DNA of 64,000 nt from Streptomyces sp. WP-1 (GTDB lineage Bacteria > Actinomycetota > Actinomycetes > Streptomycetales > Streptomycetaceae). Positions 47,548-59,289 of this stretch are shown piece by piece. The stretch spans positions 6,395,501 to 6,459,500 of the forward strand of contig NZ_CP123923.1 in NCBI RefSeq assembly GCF_030450125.1, in the 5' to 3' direction. The position numbers were made by a program, and so were the translations under genes. The notes under the pieces are model-generated. The model saw nothing but the letters and a program-made list of their open reading frames with translations. It made no database searches and had not been told where the DNA came from. Position 1 is the stretch's first letter. Each line of letters begins with the position of its first letter.

Positions 47548-47575
47548 TCCCCACCCCCTTGTTGAGGCACACCAC

Positions 47576-48655
47576 ATGAACTGGGACGACACGGCCGACA
47601 CCGCCGGCACACCCGCCGCCGAGCGGCTGGTGGGCTCCGCCGCCGACCGCGAGGACCAGGCCGTCGAGGCCGCCCTGCGCCCCAAGGACCTCGGCGAGTT
47701 CATCGGCCAGGAGAAGGTCCGCGAACAGCTCGACCTGGTGCTGCGGGCGGCCCGCGCGCGCGGCGCCACCGCCGACCACGTCCTGCTCTCCGGCGCTCCC
47801 GGCCTCGGCAAGACCACCCTGTCGATGATCATCGCCGCCGAGATGGGCGCCCCGATCCGCATCACCTCGGGTCCGGCCATCCAGCACGCCGGCGACCTCG
47901 CCGCGATCCTCTCCTCCCTCCAGGAGGGCGAGGTGCTCTTCCTGGACGAGATCCACCGCATGTCCCGGCCCGCCGAGGAGATGCTCTACATGGCGATGGA
48001 GGACTTCCGCGTCGACGTCATCGTCGGCAAGGGCCCCGGCGCCACCGCCATCCCCCTCGAACTGCCCCCGTTCACCCTGGTCGGCGCCACCACCCGGGCC
48101 GGCCTGCTGCCGCCCCCGCTGCGCGACCGCTTCGGCTTCACCGCGCACATGGAGTTCTACGAGCCCCGCGAACTGGAGCGCGTCGTGCACCGCTCCGCGC
48201 AGCTCCTGGACGTCGGCATCGATACGGACGGCGCCGCCGAGATCGCGGGCCGCTCCCGCGGCACCCCCCGTATCGCCAACCGCCTGCTGCGCCGCGTCCG
48301 CGACTACGCGCAGGTCAAGGCGGACGGCGTGATCAACCGGGACATCGCCGCGGCCGCCCTCGCCGTCTACGAGGTCGACGCGCGCGGCCTCGACCGGCTG
48401 GACCGCGCCGTCCTGGAGGCTTTGCTGAAGCTTTTCGCCGGGGGCCCCGTCGGCCTGTCCACCCTGGCCGTCGCGGTGGGGGAGGAGCGGGAGACCGTCG
48501 AGGAGGTCGCCGAGCCCTTCCTGGTCCGCGAGGGACTGCTGGCCCGCACCCCCCGCGGCCGCGTCGCCACGCCCGCCGCCTGGACGCACCTCGGGCTGAC
48601 CCCGCCCGGCTCCGCCACACCGGGAAACGGACAACCGGACCTGTTCGGGACGTGA
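47576..48655 (+). CDS. ruvB: Holliday junction branch migration helicase RuvB
   Basis: 359 residues. AAA+ motor that drives branch migration. Walker [13 protein letters not shown], Walker B LFLDEIHR, sensor [12 protein letters not shown], arginine-finger region PPPLRDRFG, sensor [20 protein letters not shown] and a winged-helix C-terminus. The N-terminal [15 protein letters not shown] is typical. Third gene of the ruvCAB operon, with the short spacer GTTGAGGCACACC before the ATG. Confidence 0.97.
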   Translation: MNWDDTADTAGTPAAERLVGSAADREDQAVEAALRPKDLGEFIGQEKVREQLDLVLRAARARGATADHVLLSGAPGLGKTTLSMIIAAEMGAPIRITSGPAIQHAGDLAAILSSLQEGEVLFLDEIHRMSRPAEEMLYMAMEDFRVDVIVGKGPGATAIPLELPPFTLVGATTRAGLLPPPLRDRFGFTAHMEFYEPRELERVVHRSAQLLDVGIDTDGAAEIAGRSRGTPRIANRLLRRVRDYAQVKADGVINRDIAAAALAVYEVDARGLDRLDRAVLEALLKLFAGGPVGLSTLAVAVGEERETVEEVAEPFLVREGLLARTPRGRVATPAAWTHLGLTPPGSATPGNGQPDLFGT

Positions 48656-48847
48656 TGTCACCGGCCCCGGCCGCCCCTCCGCTTCGGCAGTGGCCCGGTG
48701 CGGAACCCAGGTGCCATGCTGGGCGTTGTTCCATGTGCGCGGACTCGCTTAGACTCCGCCGATGCCGCCCTTGCGGGCGGCGCCGACACACCCCCATCCC
48801 CGAAAAGGCCGCTCTCCGTCGCGGTCGCGCGAAGGAAATCCCGTCCC

Positions 48848-49354
48848 GTGAATCCGTATACCCTTCTCCCGTTCATCGTGCTCATCGCGGCCATGTTCCT
48901 GATGACGCGCTCTGCCAAGAAGAAGCAGACTCAGGCCGCGCAGATGCGCAATGAGATGCAGCCCGGCTCCGGTGTCCGCACGATCGGGGGAATGTACGCG
49001 ACGGTCAAGGAGGTCAACGAGGACACCGTCCTCCTGGACGCCGCTCCTGGCGTGGACCTCCTCTTCGCGAAGAACGCGATCGGCGCCGTCCTCACCGACG
49101 ACGAGTACAACCGCATCGTGCACGGCATCGAGCACGACCTGAAGTCCGACGCCGACATCGTCCCGGACGACGCGTCCTCTCTCACCGAGACCGACGAGAC
49201 CGACGGATCTGCCGCCGCTGCCGCCGCCTCCGACGACAAGATCGACCTCGGTAAGAAGGACGCCGGCGAGGACACCGCCGGCGAGTCCGAGGCCGCCGCG
49301 GCCCCGGCGGAGGACAAGCCGAAGAAGACCGACGGCGATTCCGACGCGAAGTAG
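48848..49354 (+). CDS. yajC: Preprotein translocase subunit YajC
   Basis: 168 residues. One membrane segment at the N-terminus (YTLLPFIVLIAAMFLMTRSAKKKQ), then the conserved MQPGSGVRTIGGMYATV and VDLLFAKNAIGAVL, then an acidic, Ala/Asp/Glu-rich tail of ~65 residues that makes it longer than the E. coli protein. It belongs to the SecD-SecF-YajC complex that assists protein export. The GTG at 48848 follows AAGGAA; upstream frame sequence is not protein-like. secD follows with 145 bases between. Confidence 0.94.
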   Translation: MNPYTLLPFIVLIAAMFLMTRSAKKKQTQAAQMRNEMQPGSGVRTIGGMYATVKEVNEDTVLLDAAPGVDLLFAKNAIGAVLTDDEYNRIVHGIEHDLKSDADIVPDDASSLTETDETDGSAAAAAASDDKIDLGKKDAGEDTAGESEAAAAPAEDKPKKTDGDSDAK

Positions 49355-49499
49355 TCACGCCCCGGTGGTGCGCGAGACGGCATAATCACGCCCCGCGCAC
49401 CACCGGGCGCGTCTGTTTCCCGCACGGGGAGCCCGACACCATGTCATGGCCGCCGAGCGCCGACCGGGCGCCGAGCGGCCCGAGAGGGAGTACGAGAAG

Positions 49500-51293
49500 G
49501 TGGCAGCACCTAAGAAGGGCCGGAGCGCGAGCGCCCAGAGCAAACCAGGGCGCTCACTGGCCCTCATCCTGATCGCCATCGTGGCGCTCACCGGAGGGAT
49601 GTTCGCCTCCGGGCACACCACTCCGCGTCTCGGCATCGACCTCGCCGGTGGTACGAGCATCACGCTCAAGGCGAAGGCCGACCAGGGGTCCGCGGTCAAC
49701 AAGGCCAACATGGACACCGCGGTCGACATCATGAACCGCCGTGTCAACGGCCTCGGCGTCTCCGAGGCGGAGGTGCAGACCCAGGGAACCGACAACATCA
49801 TCGTCAACATCCCGCGGGGCACCAACTCCAAGGAGGCCCAGCAGCAGGTCGGCACCACCGCCAAGCTCTACTTCCGGCCGGTTCTGGCCAGCGAGCCCAG
49901 CGGTGCCGCGGCCAGCCCCTCGCCGAGCGGCTCCCCGACCAGCGGTTCCTCGCCCAAGCCGGGCTCCAGCTCCTCCCCGAGCGCCTCCTCCCCGCAGAAG
50001 GCATCCTCCTCGTCGTCCTCGCCGTCGTCGAGCACGTCCCCGACCGCCTCCGCGACCACGCAGGGCCGTGCGGTCACCGACGCCCTCAAGGCCGGCTCCA
50101 GCCCCTCGCCGAGCGCGACGCCCACCGGCGGCTCCTCGCCGAAGCCGACCCCCTCGGCCTCCGGCGGCACGGACACCTCCAAGCTCCAGGCCGCGTACAC
50201 CGCCCTGGACTGCTCCAAGAAGGCCGACCGCGCCGAGGCCGGCAACAACGCCAAGCCCGGTGATCCCACCATCGCCTGCGGCAAGGTCGGCAAGGGCTAC
50301 TACAAGTACCTGCTCGGCCCGGCCGGCGTGGACGGCACCGAGGTGAAGAAGGCCCAGGCCGTCTTCGACACCCAGGGCGCCTCCGGCTGGCAGGTCCAGA
50401 TGACCTTCAACTCCACGGGCGCCAAGAAGTTCGCCGACATCACCGGCGAGCTGGCCAAGAACCAGGCCCCGCAGAACGAGTTCGGCATCGTCCTGGACGG
50501 CGAGGTCGTCTCCAGCCCGTATGTCAGCACCGCCATCACCGGCGGCCAGGCGGAGATCTCCGGCAGCTTCACGCAGCAGGACGCGCAGAGCCTCGCCAAC
50601 ATGCTGTCGTACGGCGCGCTGCCGCTCTCCTTCCAGGAGCAGTCCGTCACCACCGTGACCGCCGCGCTCGGCGGCCAGCAGCTGCACGCCGGTCTGCTCG
50701 CGGGTGCCATCGGCCTCGCCCTGGTCGTGCTCTACCTGGTGGTCTACTACCGCGGCCTGTCGCTCGTCGCGATGGCCTCGCTGCTCGTCTCGGCGATCCT
50801 CACCTACGTGATCATGTCGCTGCTCGGCCCGGCCATCCACTTCGCGCTGAACCTGCCGGCCGTCTGCGGCGCCATCGTCGCCATCGGTATCACCGCCGAC
50901 TCGTTCATCGTGTACTTCGAACGCATCAGGGACGAGATCCGCGAGGGCCGCTCGCTGCGACCCGCCGTCGAGCGTGCCTGGCCGCGCGCCCGGCGCACCG
51001 TCCTGGTCTCCGACTTCGTGTCGTTCCTCGCCGCCGCCGTGCTGTTCATCGTGACCGTCGGCAAGGTCCAGGGCTTCGCGTTCACGCTGGGTCTGACCAC
51101 CGTGCTCGACGTGGTCGTCGTCTTCCTGTTCACCAAGCCGCTGATGACCCTGCTCGCCCGCCGCACGTTCTTCGGCAACGGCCACAAGTGGTCCGGCCTC
51201 GACCCGAAGAGCCTCGGCGGCAACCCGCCGCTGCGCCGCACCCGCCGTCCCGCCGGTCCCGCCGCCGGCCCTGTCGACCCGAAGGAGGCGTGA
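49500..51293 (+). CDS. secD: Protein translocase subunit SecD
   Basis: 597 residues with six membrane segments: one at ~20-38 and five at the C-terminus (ALVVLYLVVYYRGLS through TVLDVVVVFLFTKPLMTLL). The family motif GIDLAGGTSITLKA follows the first. In the large outer P1 domain, residues ~130-235 are a Ser/Pro/Thr/Ala-rich insertion without fold, an actinobacterial feature. D5-type ITADSFIVYFERIRDE is present. SecDF uses the proton gradient to pull secreted proteins outward. GAGGGAG lies nine bases before GTG 49500; the in-frame ATG at 49446 is an alternative adding 18 residues. Confidence 0.94.
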   Translation: MAAPKKGRSASAQSKPGRSLALILIAIVALTGGMFASGHTTPRLGIDLAGGTSITLKAKADQGSAVNKANMDTAVDIMNRRVNGLGVSEAEVQTQGTDNIIVNIPRGTNSKEAQQQVGTTAKLYFRPVLASEPSGAAASPSPSGSPTSGSSPKPGSSSSPSASSPQKASSSSSSPSSSTSPTASATTQGRAVTDALKAGSSPSPSATPTGGSSPKPTPSASGGTDTSKLQAAYTALDCSKKADRAEAGNNAKPGDPTIACGKVGKGYYKYLLGPAGVDGTEVKKAQAVFDTQGASGWQVQMTFNSTGAKKFADITGELAKNQAPQNEFGIVLDGEVVSSPYVSTAITGGQAEISGSFTQQDAQSLANMLSYGALPLSFQEQSVTTVTAALGGQQLHAGLLAGAIGLALVVLYLVVYYRGLSLVAMASLLVSAILTYVIMSLLGPAIHFALNLPAVCGAIVAIGITADSFIVYFERIRDEIREGRSLRPAVERAWPRARRTVLVSDFVSFLAAAVLFIVTVGKVQGFAFTLGLTTVLDVVVVFLFTKPLMTLLARRTFFGNGHKWSGLDPKSLGGNPPLRRTRRPAGPAAGPVDPKEA

Positions 51294-51296
51294 GCG

Positions 51297-52394
51297 ATGT
51301 CGAAACTCGGCTCCCTCGGCGCCCGGCTGCACCGCGGCGAGATCAGCTACGACTTCATCGGCAAGCGCAAGATCTGGTACGGCGTCTCCATCCTGATCAC
51401 CATCACGGCCATCCTCGGCCTGGCGGTGCGCGGCCTGAACATGAGCATCGACTTCCAGGGCGGTGCCGTCTTCACGACGCCGACCAACATGAGCGTCTCG
51501 GTGTCCCAGGCGGAGTCGTACGCCAAGGACGCCTCCGGCCACGAGGCCGTCGTGCAGAAGCTCGGCAACGGCAGCCTGCGCATCCAGGTCGCCGGCCTGG
51601 ACACGGCCAAGTCCGACCAGGTCAAGCAGAGCCTGGCCAAGGACCTGAAGCTCAACCCCGAGAAGCTCGCCGCCGACCTGGTCGGCCCGAGCTGGGGCCA
51701 GGAGATCGCCAACAAGGCCTGGGAGGGCCTGGCGATCTTCATGGTGCTCGTCGTGATCTACCTGGCCATCGCCTTCGAGTGGCGCATGGCCATCGCGGCC
51801 CTGGTCGCGCTGATCCACGACATCACCATCACGACCGGTATCTACGCCCTGGTCGGCTTCGAGGTCTCGCCCGGCACGATCATCGGCCTGCTCACCATCC
51901 TCGGTTACTCGCTCTACGACACGGTCGTCGTCTTCGACAGCCTCAAGGAGCAGACGAAGGACCTCACCAAGCAGACCCGCTTCACCTACAGCGAGATCGC
52001 CAACCGGTCGATCAACGGCACCCTGGTCCGCTCCATCAACACCACGGTCGTCGCCCTGCTGCCGGTCGCCGGTCTGCTCTTCATCGGCGGCGGCTTCCTC
52101 GGCGCCGGCGACCTCAACGACATCTCGCTGTCGCTGTTCGTCGGCCTCGCGGCCGGTGCGTACTCCTCGATCTTCATCGCCACTCCGCTGGTCGCCGACC
52201 TCAAGGAGCGCGAGCCCGCGATGAAGGCACTCACCAAGCGGGTCATGGCCAAGCGCGCCCAGGCCGCCTCGGGCGAGGGCCTCGCCACCGCCGGTGGTGA
52301 CGCCGAGGACGCCGCGCCCGCCGTGGTCGGCCCGCGCAACCAGCCCTCCTCCCGTGGCCGTGGCCGCGGCCGCCAGACGGGCAAGCGCCGATGA
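51297..52394 (+). CDS. secF: Protein translocase subunit SecF
   Basis: 365 residues, six membrane segments. Motifs include ISYDFIGKRKIWYGVSI at the start, LNMSIDFQGGAVF, and the TM4-5 segment TILGYSLYDTVVVFDSLKE (family signature with the Asp). The C-terminus is a basic Arg/Gly tail. AAGGAGG before the ATG lies in the end of secD, three bases separating the genes. Stop overlaps the apt start (ATGA). Confidence 0.95.
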   Translation: MSKLGSLGARLHRGEISYDFIGKRKIWYGVSILITITAILGLAVRGLNMSIDFQGGAVFTTPTNMSVSVSQAESYAKDASGHEAVVQKLGNGSLRIQVAGLDTAKSDQVKQSLAKDLKLNPEKLAADLVGPSWGQEIANKAWEGLAIFMVLVVIYLAIAFEWRMAIAALVALIHDITITTGIYALVGFEVSPGTIIGLLTILGYSLYDTVVVFDSLKEQTKDLTKQTRFTYSEIANRSINGTLVRSINTTVVALLPVAGLLFIGGGFLGAGDLNDISLSLFVGLAAGAYSSIFIATPLVADLKEREPAMKALTKRVMAKRAQAASGEGLATAGGDAEDAAPAVVGPRNQPSSRGRGRGRQTGKRR

Positions 52395-52930
52395 CCGACA
52401 TCCAGGAGCTGCTGCTCAGCCGCATCCGCGATGTCGCGGACTACCCGGAGCCGGGGGTGATGTTCAAGGACATCACCCCGCTCCTGGCGGACCCCGCCGC
52501 GTTCACCGCCCTGACCGACACGCTCGCCGGCATCGCCACGAGCACCGGCGCCACGAAGATCGTCGGTCTGGAGGCCCGGGGCTTCATCCTCGGCGCCCCG
52601 GTCGCCGTCCGCGCGGGCCTGGGCTTCATCCCGGTCCGCAAGGCGGGCAAGCTGCCCGGTGCCACCCTGCGGCAGGCCTACGACCTGGAGTACGGCTCGG
52701 CCGAGATCGAGGTGCACGCGGAGGACCTGACCTCCGGCGACCGCGTCCTGATCGTGGACGACGTACTGGCCACCGGTGGCACCGCCGAGGCGGCCATCCG
52801 CCTCATCCAGCGCGCCGGTGCCGAGGTCGCGGGTCTCGCGGTCCTGATGGAGCTGGGCTTCCTCGGCGCCCGCTCCCGTCTGGAACCGACCCTCACCGGA
52901 GCCCCCCTGGAAGCCCTCCTCCAGGTCTGA
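52391..52930 (+). CDS. apt: Adenine phosphoribosyltransferase
   Basis: 179 residues; salvages adenine to AMP with PRPP. The PRPP-binding motif is VLIVDDVLATGGTAEAA, the hood begins with DYPEPGVMFKDITPLL, and GLEARGFILGAPVA and RKAGKLPGATL are family segments. It is translationally coupled to secF and lies before relA, as in other streptomycetes; purine salvage and (p)ppGpp metabolism share nucleotide pools. A 17-bp perfect terminator follows 24 bases after the stop. Confidence 0.96.
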   Translation: MTDIQELLLSRIRDVADYPEPGVMFKDITPLLADPAAFTALTDTLAGIATSTGATKIVGLEARGFILGAPVAVRAGLGFIPVRKAGKLPGATLRQAYDLEYGSAEIEVHAEDLTSGDRVLIVDDVLATGGTAEAAIRLIQRAGAEVAGLAVLMELGFLGARSRLEPTLTGAPLEALLQV

Positions 52931-52954
52931 CCAGGCTCCGTCCGCCAGCAACAC

Positions 52955-52993
52955 CGTACGGCCGCCCCGGCACCCCGCCGGGGCGGCCGTACG
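52955..52993 (+). terminator. Terminator of the yajC-secDF-apt group
   Basis: Perfect 17-bp stem (52955-52971 with 52977-52993) around ACCCC. Confidence 0.88.
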
Positions 52994-53077
52994 ACGTTCC
53001 CGGCCGGGTCCTCTCCCCGGCCACGCCGATTCGGCCCGGCCGCCCCCCCCGCGATCCCCTCGCCTCCGCCAGACTTG

Positions 53078-53111
<34 letters not shown>

Positions 53112-53429
53112 CGGGTATCCGCCTCGATTCTCGCCGCCGCCCACGCGGCGTTCGGCCTCCGCCTGGCTCCCGGCGCCCGCCCGGGCCCGGCCCCAGCCTG
53201 GACTTCTGAGGCCCGCCCGCTTCTCCGGGCCGCCCACCCTCCGGCGTCCGGCCGATTCCTCGGCCCCCTACCCGGTTCCCTCCGCTGCCCCGGATCTCCC
53301 GGTCCTGGCGCCTTTCTCGGCATCCGCCCGGTTCCCCCGGCCCTCCACCCACTCCACCCCGTCTACCTCTCACGAGCCCCACCTCAACCGCCCCTGTCGC
53401 CCTCAAACATCACCTTCCGGCCACCTCCC

Positions 53430-53455
53430 GGAATCCCAGGTGCGCCCCTGGCGTT
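53430..53455 (+). promoter_or_regulatory. Sigma-R (thiol-stress) promoter of relA
   Basis: GGAAT (53430-53434), exactly 18 bases, GTT (53453-53455), the sigma-R consensus. relA is an established member of the sigma-R regulon in S. coelicolor, which supports the call. It lies ~115 bases before the relA start. Confidence 0.75.
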
Positions 53456-53569
53456 ACAGGGGTAGTCGGTCCCTACGAGCCGCCTCCGGGCGATCCGTGG
53501 CGGCGGGATCGCTACCATGGGGTCTCCGGAGCCTGACCGGGGGACCCGGAACGTGCACGAGGAGCCCTC

Positions 53570-56107
<2,538 letters not shown>

Positions 56108-56138
56108 CTGCCGCGCCCGCCGTGCCGCGGAGCACGGT

Positions 56139-56170
56139 AAAGGGCCCCGTACACGCGTACGGGGCCCTTT
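56139..56170. terminator. Bidirectional terminator relA / DUF349 gene
   Basis: 14-bp perfect stem (56139-56152 with 56157-56170) with AAA/TTT ends, between convergent genes. Confidence 0.88.
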
Positions 56171-56189
56171 CACACCGGCAACAGGGGAA

Positions 56190-57419
56190 TCAGCCGCCGA
56201 ACTCCTGGAGGCCCTTCAGAGCCTGGTCCAGGAGTGCCTGGCGGCCCTCCAGCTCCTTCTGGAGCTTGTCGGCCCTGGAGTTGTTGCCCTGGGCGCGGGC
56301 CTGCTCGATCTGCGCCCCGAGCTTGTCCACGGCCGCCTGGAGCTGACCGGTCAGACCCTCGGCACGCGCCCGCGCCTCCGGGTTCGTCCGGCGCCACTCG
56401 GCCTCCTCGGCCTCCTGGATCGCCCGCTCGACCGTGTGCATCCGCCCCTCGACCTTCGGACGCGCGTCCCGCGGGACGTGGCCGATGGCCTCCCAGCGCT
56501 CGTTGATCGAACGGAAGGCGGCACGGGCGGCCTTCAGCTCGCCGACCGGCAGGAGCTTCTCGGCCTCCTCGGCCAGCTCCTCCTTGAGCTTCAGGTTCTC
56601 CGCCTGCTCCGCGTCCCGCTCGGCGAACACCGAGCTGCGCGCCGCGAAGAACACGTCCTGGGCGCCGCGGAAGCGGTTCCACAGATCGTCCTCGTGCTCG
56701 CGCTGGGCGCGGCCCGCGGCCTTCCACTCCGCCATCAGATCGCGGTAACGGGCCGCCGTCGGACCCCAGTCCGTGGAACCCGACAGCGACTCGGCCTCGG
56801 CGACCAGCCGCTCCTTGATCCGGCGGGCGTCCTCGCGCTGCGCGTCCAGCTGCGCGAAGTGCGCCTTGCGGCGCTTGGAGAACGCCGACCGGGCGTGCGA
56901 GAAGCGGTGCCACAGCTCGTCGTCGGACTTGCGGTCCAGACGCGGCAGCCCTTTCCAGGTGTCCACCAGCGCCCGCAGCCGCTCACCCGCGGCCCGCCAC
57001 TGGTCGGACTGCGCCAGCTGCTCCGCCTCGGCGACCAGGTCCTCCTTGGCCTTGCGGGCCTCGTCGGACTGCTTGGCCCGCTGGACCTTGCGCTCCTCGC
57101 GGCGCGCCTCGACCGTCTCCACGAGCTTGTCCAACCGAACGCGCAGCGCCGCCAGATCGCCGACCGCGTGATGCGCGTCCACCTGCTCGCGCAGATGGTC
57201 GATGGCGGTCTGGGCGTCCTTCGCCGACAGGTCGGTGGTCCGCACTCGCTTCTCGAGGAGGCCGATCTCGACAACCAGGCCCTCGTACTTGCGCTCGAAG
57301 TAGGCCAGCGCCTCCTCAGGGGAGCCGGCCGCCCAGGATCCGACGACCTGCTCGCCGTCGGCCGTACGCACGTACACGGTCCCCGTCTCGTCGACGCGGC
57401 CCCACGGGTCGCTGCTCAC
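56190..57419 (-). CDS. DUF349 repeat protein
   Basis: 409 residues, almost all helical, with repeated units of ~75 residues containing the DUF349 pattern W-K-x-(L/A)-(P/G)-R...D-x-LW-x-RF: e.g. TWKGLPRLDRKSDDELWHRFSHAR and EWKAAGRAQREHEDDLWNRFRGAQ (quoted in part). The N-terminus (WGRVDETGTVYVRTADGEQVVG) is a small strand-rich domain. The end is a coiled coil. Function is unknown; DUF349 proteins occur widely in actinobacteria. The start is GTG 57419 with GGAGGAGG upstream. Confidence 0.88.
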   Translation of the reverse strand: MSSDPWGRVDETGTVYVRTADGEQVVGSWAAGSPEEALAYFERKYEGLVVEIGLLEKRVRTTDLSAKDAQTAIDHLREQVDAHHAVGDLAALRVRLDKLVETVEARREERKVQRAKQSDEARKAKEDLVAEAEQLAQSDQWRAAGERLRALVDTWKGLPRLDRKSDDELWHRFSHARSAFSKRRKAHFAQLDAQREDARRIKERLVAEAESLSGSTDWGPTAARYRDLMAEWKAAGRAQREHEDDLWNRFRGAQDVFFAARSSVFAERDAEQAENLKLKEELAEEAEKLLPVGELKAARAAFRSINERWEAIGHVPRDARPKVEGRMHTVERAIQEAEEAEWRRTNPEARARAEGLTGQLQAAVDKLGAQIEQARAQGNNSRADKLQKELEGRQALLDQALKGLQEFGG

Positions 57420-57562
57420 AGCGCCTCCTCCACATGATGCCTGCGGGGTGCCTCAGCGCCCCCGGCATCGACCACAGTTTCGTCACGGCCAACATAGGCG
57501 ACCAGCGGGTTCCGTGTCCGCATCCAGCGCGACCGAAATTCCACCGACGGCCCCGGCCGCAC

Positions 57563-58387
57563 TCAGGACTTGGTGACCGTCGCCTTGTTGATCACAACGG
57601 TCGCGTTCGGGGCGCCGTCACCCTGGCCGGTGCTCTCGCCCGCCGCCGCGATCTTGTTCAGCACCTTCATGCCGGACGCGGAGATCGTGCCGAACGGCGT
57701 GTACTGGGGCGGCAGCGGGCTGTCCTTGTAGACGAGGAAGAACTGGCTGCCACCGGTGTGCTTCTGGCCGGTGTTGGCCATCGCCACCGTGCCCGCCGGG
57801 TAGGTGTTCTTCTTCAGGCTCGCGTCCTTCAGGTTCTCGTCCGGCAGCGTGTAGCCGGGACCGCCCATGCCGGTGCCCTGCGGGTCGCCGCACTGGAGCA
57901 CGAAGATGCCCTGCGTGGTCAGCCGGTGGCACTTGGTGTGGTCGAAGAAGCCCTTGCCCGCGAGGAAGTCGAAGGAGTTGACCGTGTGCGGGGCCGCCGA
58001 CGCCTTCAGCGCGACCGGGATGTCACCGCACGTCGTCGCGAGGTTCATCGTGTACTTCGCCGACGTGTCGATCGACATCGCCGGCTCCTTCTTCCAGCTG
58101 AGCTTCTTCACCGAGCCCGCCGCCGGCTTCTGGCACGGGTCCGGCGCCTTGCTCTGCTGCGCGGACGCGCTCGGCGTCGTCTTGGCACCGGCGTCGGTCT
58201 TCTTGTCGTCGCCCCCCAGCGCGTGGGTGGTGTAGAGCACCACACTGCCGATCACGATCACGCCGAGAACCGACGCGATCGCGGAGTTGCGCACGCGGGC
58301 CTTGCGCCGCGACTCGGTGCGTCGCTGCTGCTGCCGCAAGAACTTCTCCCGGGCGAGCTGACGCCGCCGCTGCTCCTGGCTGACCAC
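57563..58387 (-). CDS. Membrane-anchored cyclophilin-type peptidyl-prolyl isomerase
   Basis: 274 residues. The N-terminal ~33 residues are Arg/Gln-rich and cytoplasmic (EQRRRQLAREKFLRQQQRR); a membrane anchor follows (SAIASVLGVIVIGSVVLYTT), then a disordered Lys/Ser/Ala linker and the cyclophilin domain (~115-274) with FFDHTKCHRLTTQGIFVLQCGDPQGTGMGGPGYTLPDE (in parts) and GGSQFFLVY. It catalyses cis-trans isomerisation of proline bonds, outside the membrane, and may help fold secreted proteins. GTG 58387 has AGGAGAG eight bases upstream. Confidence 0.93.
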   Translation of the reverse strand: MVSQEQRRRQLAREKFLRQQQRRTESRRKARVRNSAIASVLGVIVIGSVVLYTTHALGGDDKKTDAGAKTTPSASAQQSKAPDPCQKPAAGSVKKLSWKKEPAMSIDTSAKYTMNLATTCGDIPVALKASAAPHTVNSFDFLAGKGFFDHTKCHRLTTQGIFVLQCGDPQGTGMGGPGYTLPDENLKDASLKKNTYPAGTVAMANTGQKHTGGSQFFLVYKDSPLPPQYTPFGTISASGMKVLNKIAAAGESTGQGDGAPNATVVINKATVTKS

Positions 58388-58568
58388 CGGGTTCTCTCCT
58401 CATGCGTGTCGTGTGTCGAGCGGTACGCGTGCGTCCTCGTGGGCCGACCACTGCGTGTAGCCCCGTACCGTATATGGGTTCGCTGAGGAAACGGCAGCGC
58501 CGGTAGGCTCTGACTGCGGCCGAGGCCGCCTTGTCACCACCTGCACACCGATGAAACGAAGGACGATC

Positions 58569-59276
58569 GTGCTCATTGCCGGGTTCCCCGCCGGGGCCTG
58601 GGGGACGAACTGCTACCTCGTCGCCCCCGCCGCCGGTGAGGAGTGCGTGATCATCGACCCGGGCCACCAGGCCGCCGAGGGCGTCGAGGAAGCGCTGAAG
58701 AAGCATCGGCTCAAGCCCGTCGCCGTCGTCCTCACCCACGGCCACATCGACCATGTGGCCTCGGTCGTCCCCGTGTGCGGCGCCCACGACGTGCCCGCCT
58801 GGATCCACCCCGAGGACCGCTTCATGATGAGCGACCCGGAGAAGGCGCTCGGCCGCTCGATCGGCATGCCCCTGATGGGCGAGCTGACCGTGGGCGAGCC
58901 CGACGACGTCCGGGAGCTGGCCGACGGCGCGAAGCTGGAGCTGGCCGGGCTGGAGTTCTCCGTCGCGCACGCGCCGGGCCATACCAAGGGGTCGGTGACC
59001 TTCCGGATGCCCGAGAGCGCCGATGTGCCGTCGGTGTTCTTCTCCGGGGATCTGCTGTTCGCCGGCTCCATCGGACGCACCGACCTGCCGGGCGGATCCA
59101 TGGCGGACATCCTCGGGTCGCTGGCACGGGTGTGCCTGCCGCTCGACGACTCCACCGTGGTCCTGTCCGGCCACGGCCCCCAGACGACCATCGGCCGCGA
59201 GCGCGCCACCAACCCCTATCTGCGGGAAGTGGCAGCCGGCCAGGGAGCCCCCACCGCTCCCCGACGAGGAATGTGA
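58569..59276 (+). CDS. MBL-fold metallo-hydrolase (glyoxalase II-like)
   Basis: 235 residues with the metallo-beta-lactamase fold: [10 protein letters not shown] (H-x-H-x-D-H), [11 protein letters not shown] with the third-site His, [18 protein letters not shown] with the bridging Asp, and a final His in LSGHGPQTT. These are the glyoxalase II-type signatures; the substrate may be a thioester or other hydrolysable metabolite. I use GTG 58569 because GAAGGA lies six bases upstream and homologues begin at this point. hisS follows after 13 bases, so they are co-transcribed. Confidence 0.9.
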   Translation: MLIAGFPAGAWGTNCYLVAPAAGEECVIIDPGHQAAEGVEEALKKHRLKPVAVVLTHGHIDHVASVVPVCGAHDVPAWIHPEDRFMMSDPEKALGRSIGMPLMGELTVGEPDDVRELADGAKLELAGLEFSVAHAPGHTKGSVTFRMPESADVPSVFFSGDLLFAGSIGRTDLPGGSMADILGSLARVCLPLDDSTVVLSGHGPQTTIGRERATNPYLREVAAGQGAPTAPRRGM

Positions 59277-59289
59277 CGAGAGAGCTTCC

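Noticed and set aside
49554..51818. Minus-strand open frame opposite secD and secF
   Set aside because: No domain or signal; it mirrors the codon bias of secDF.
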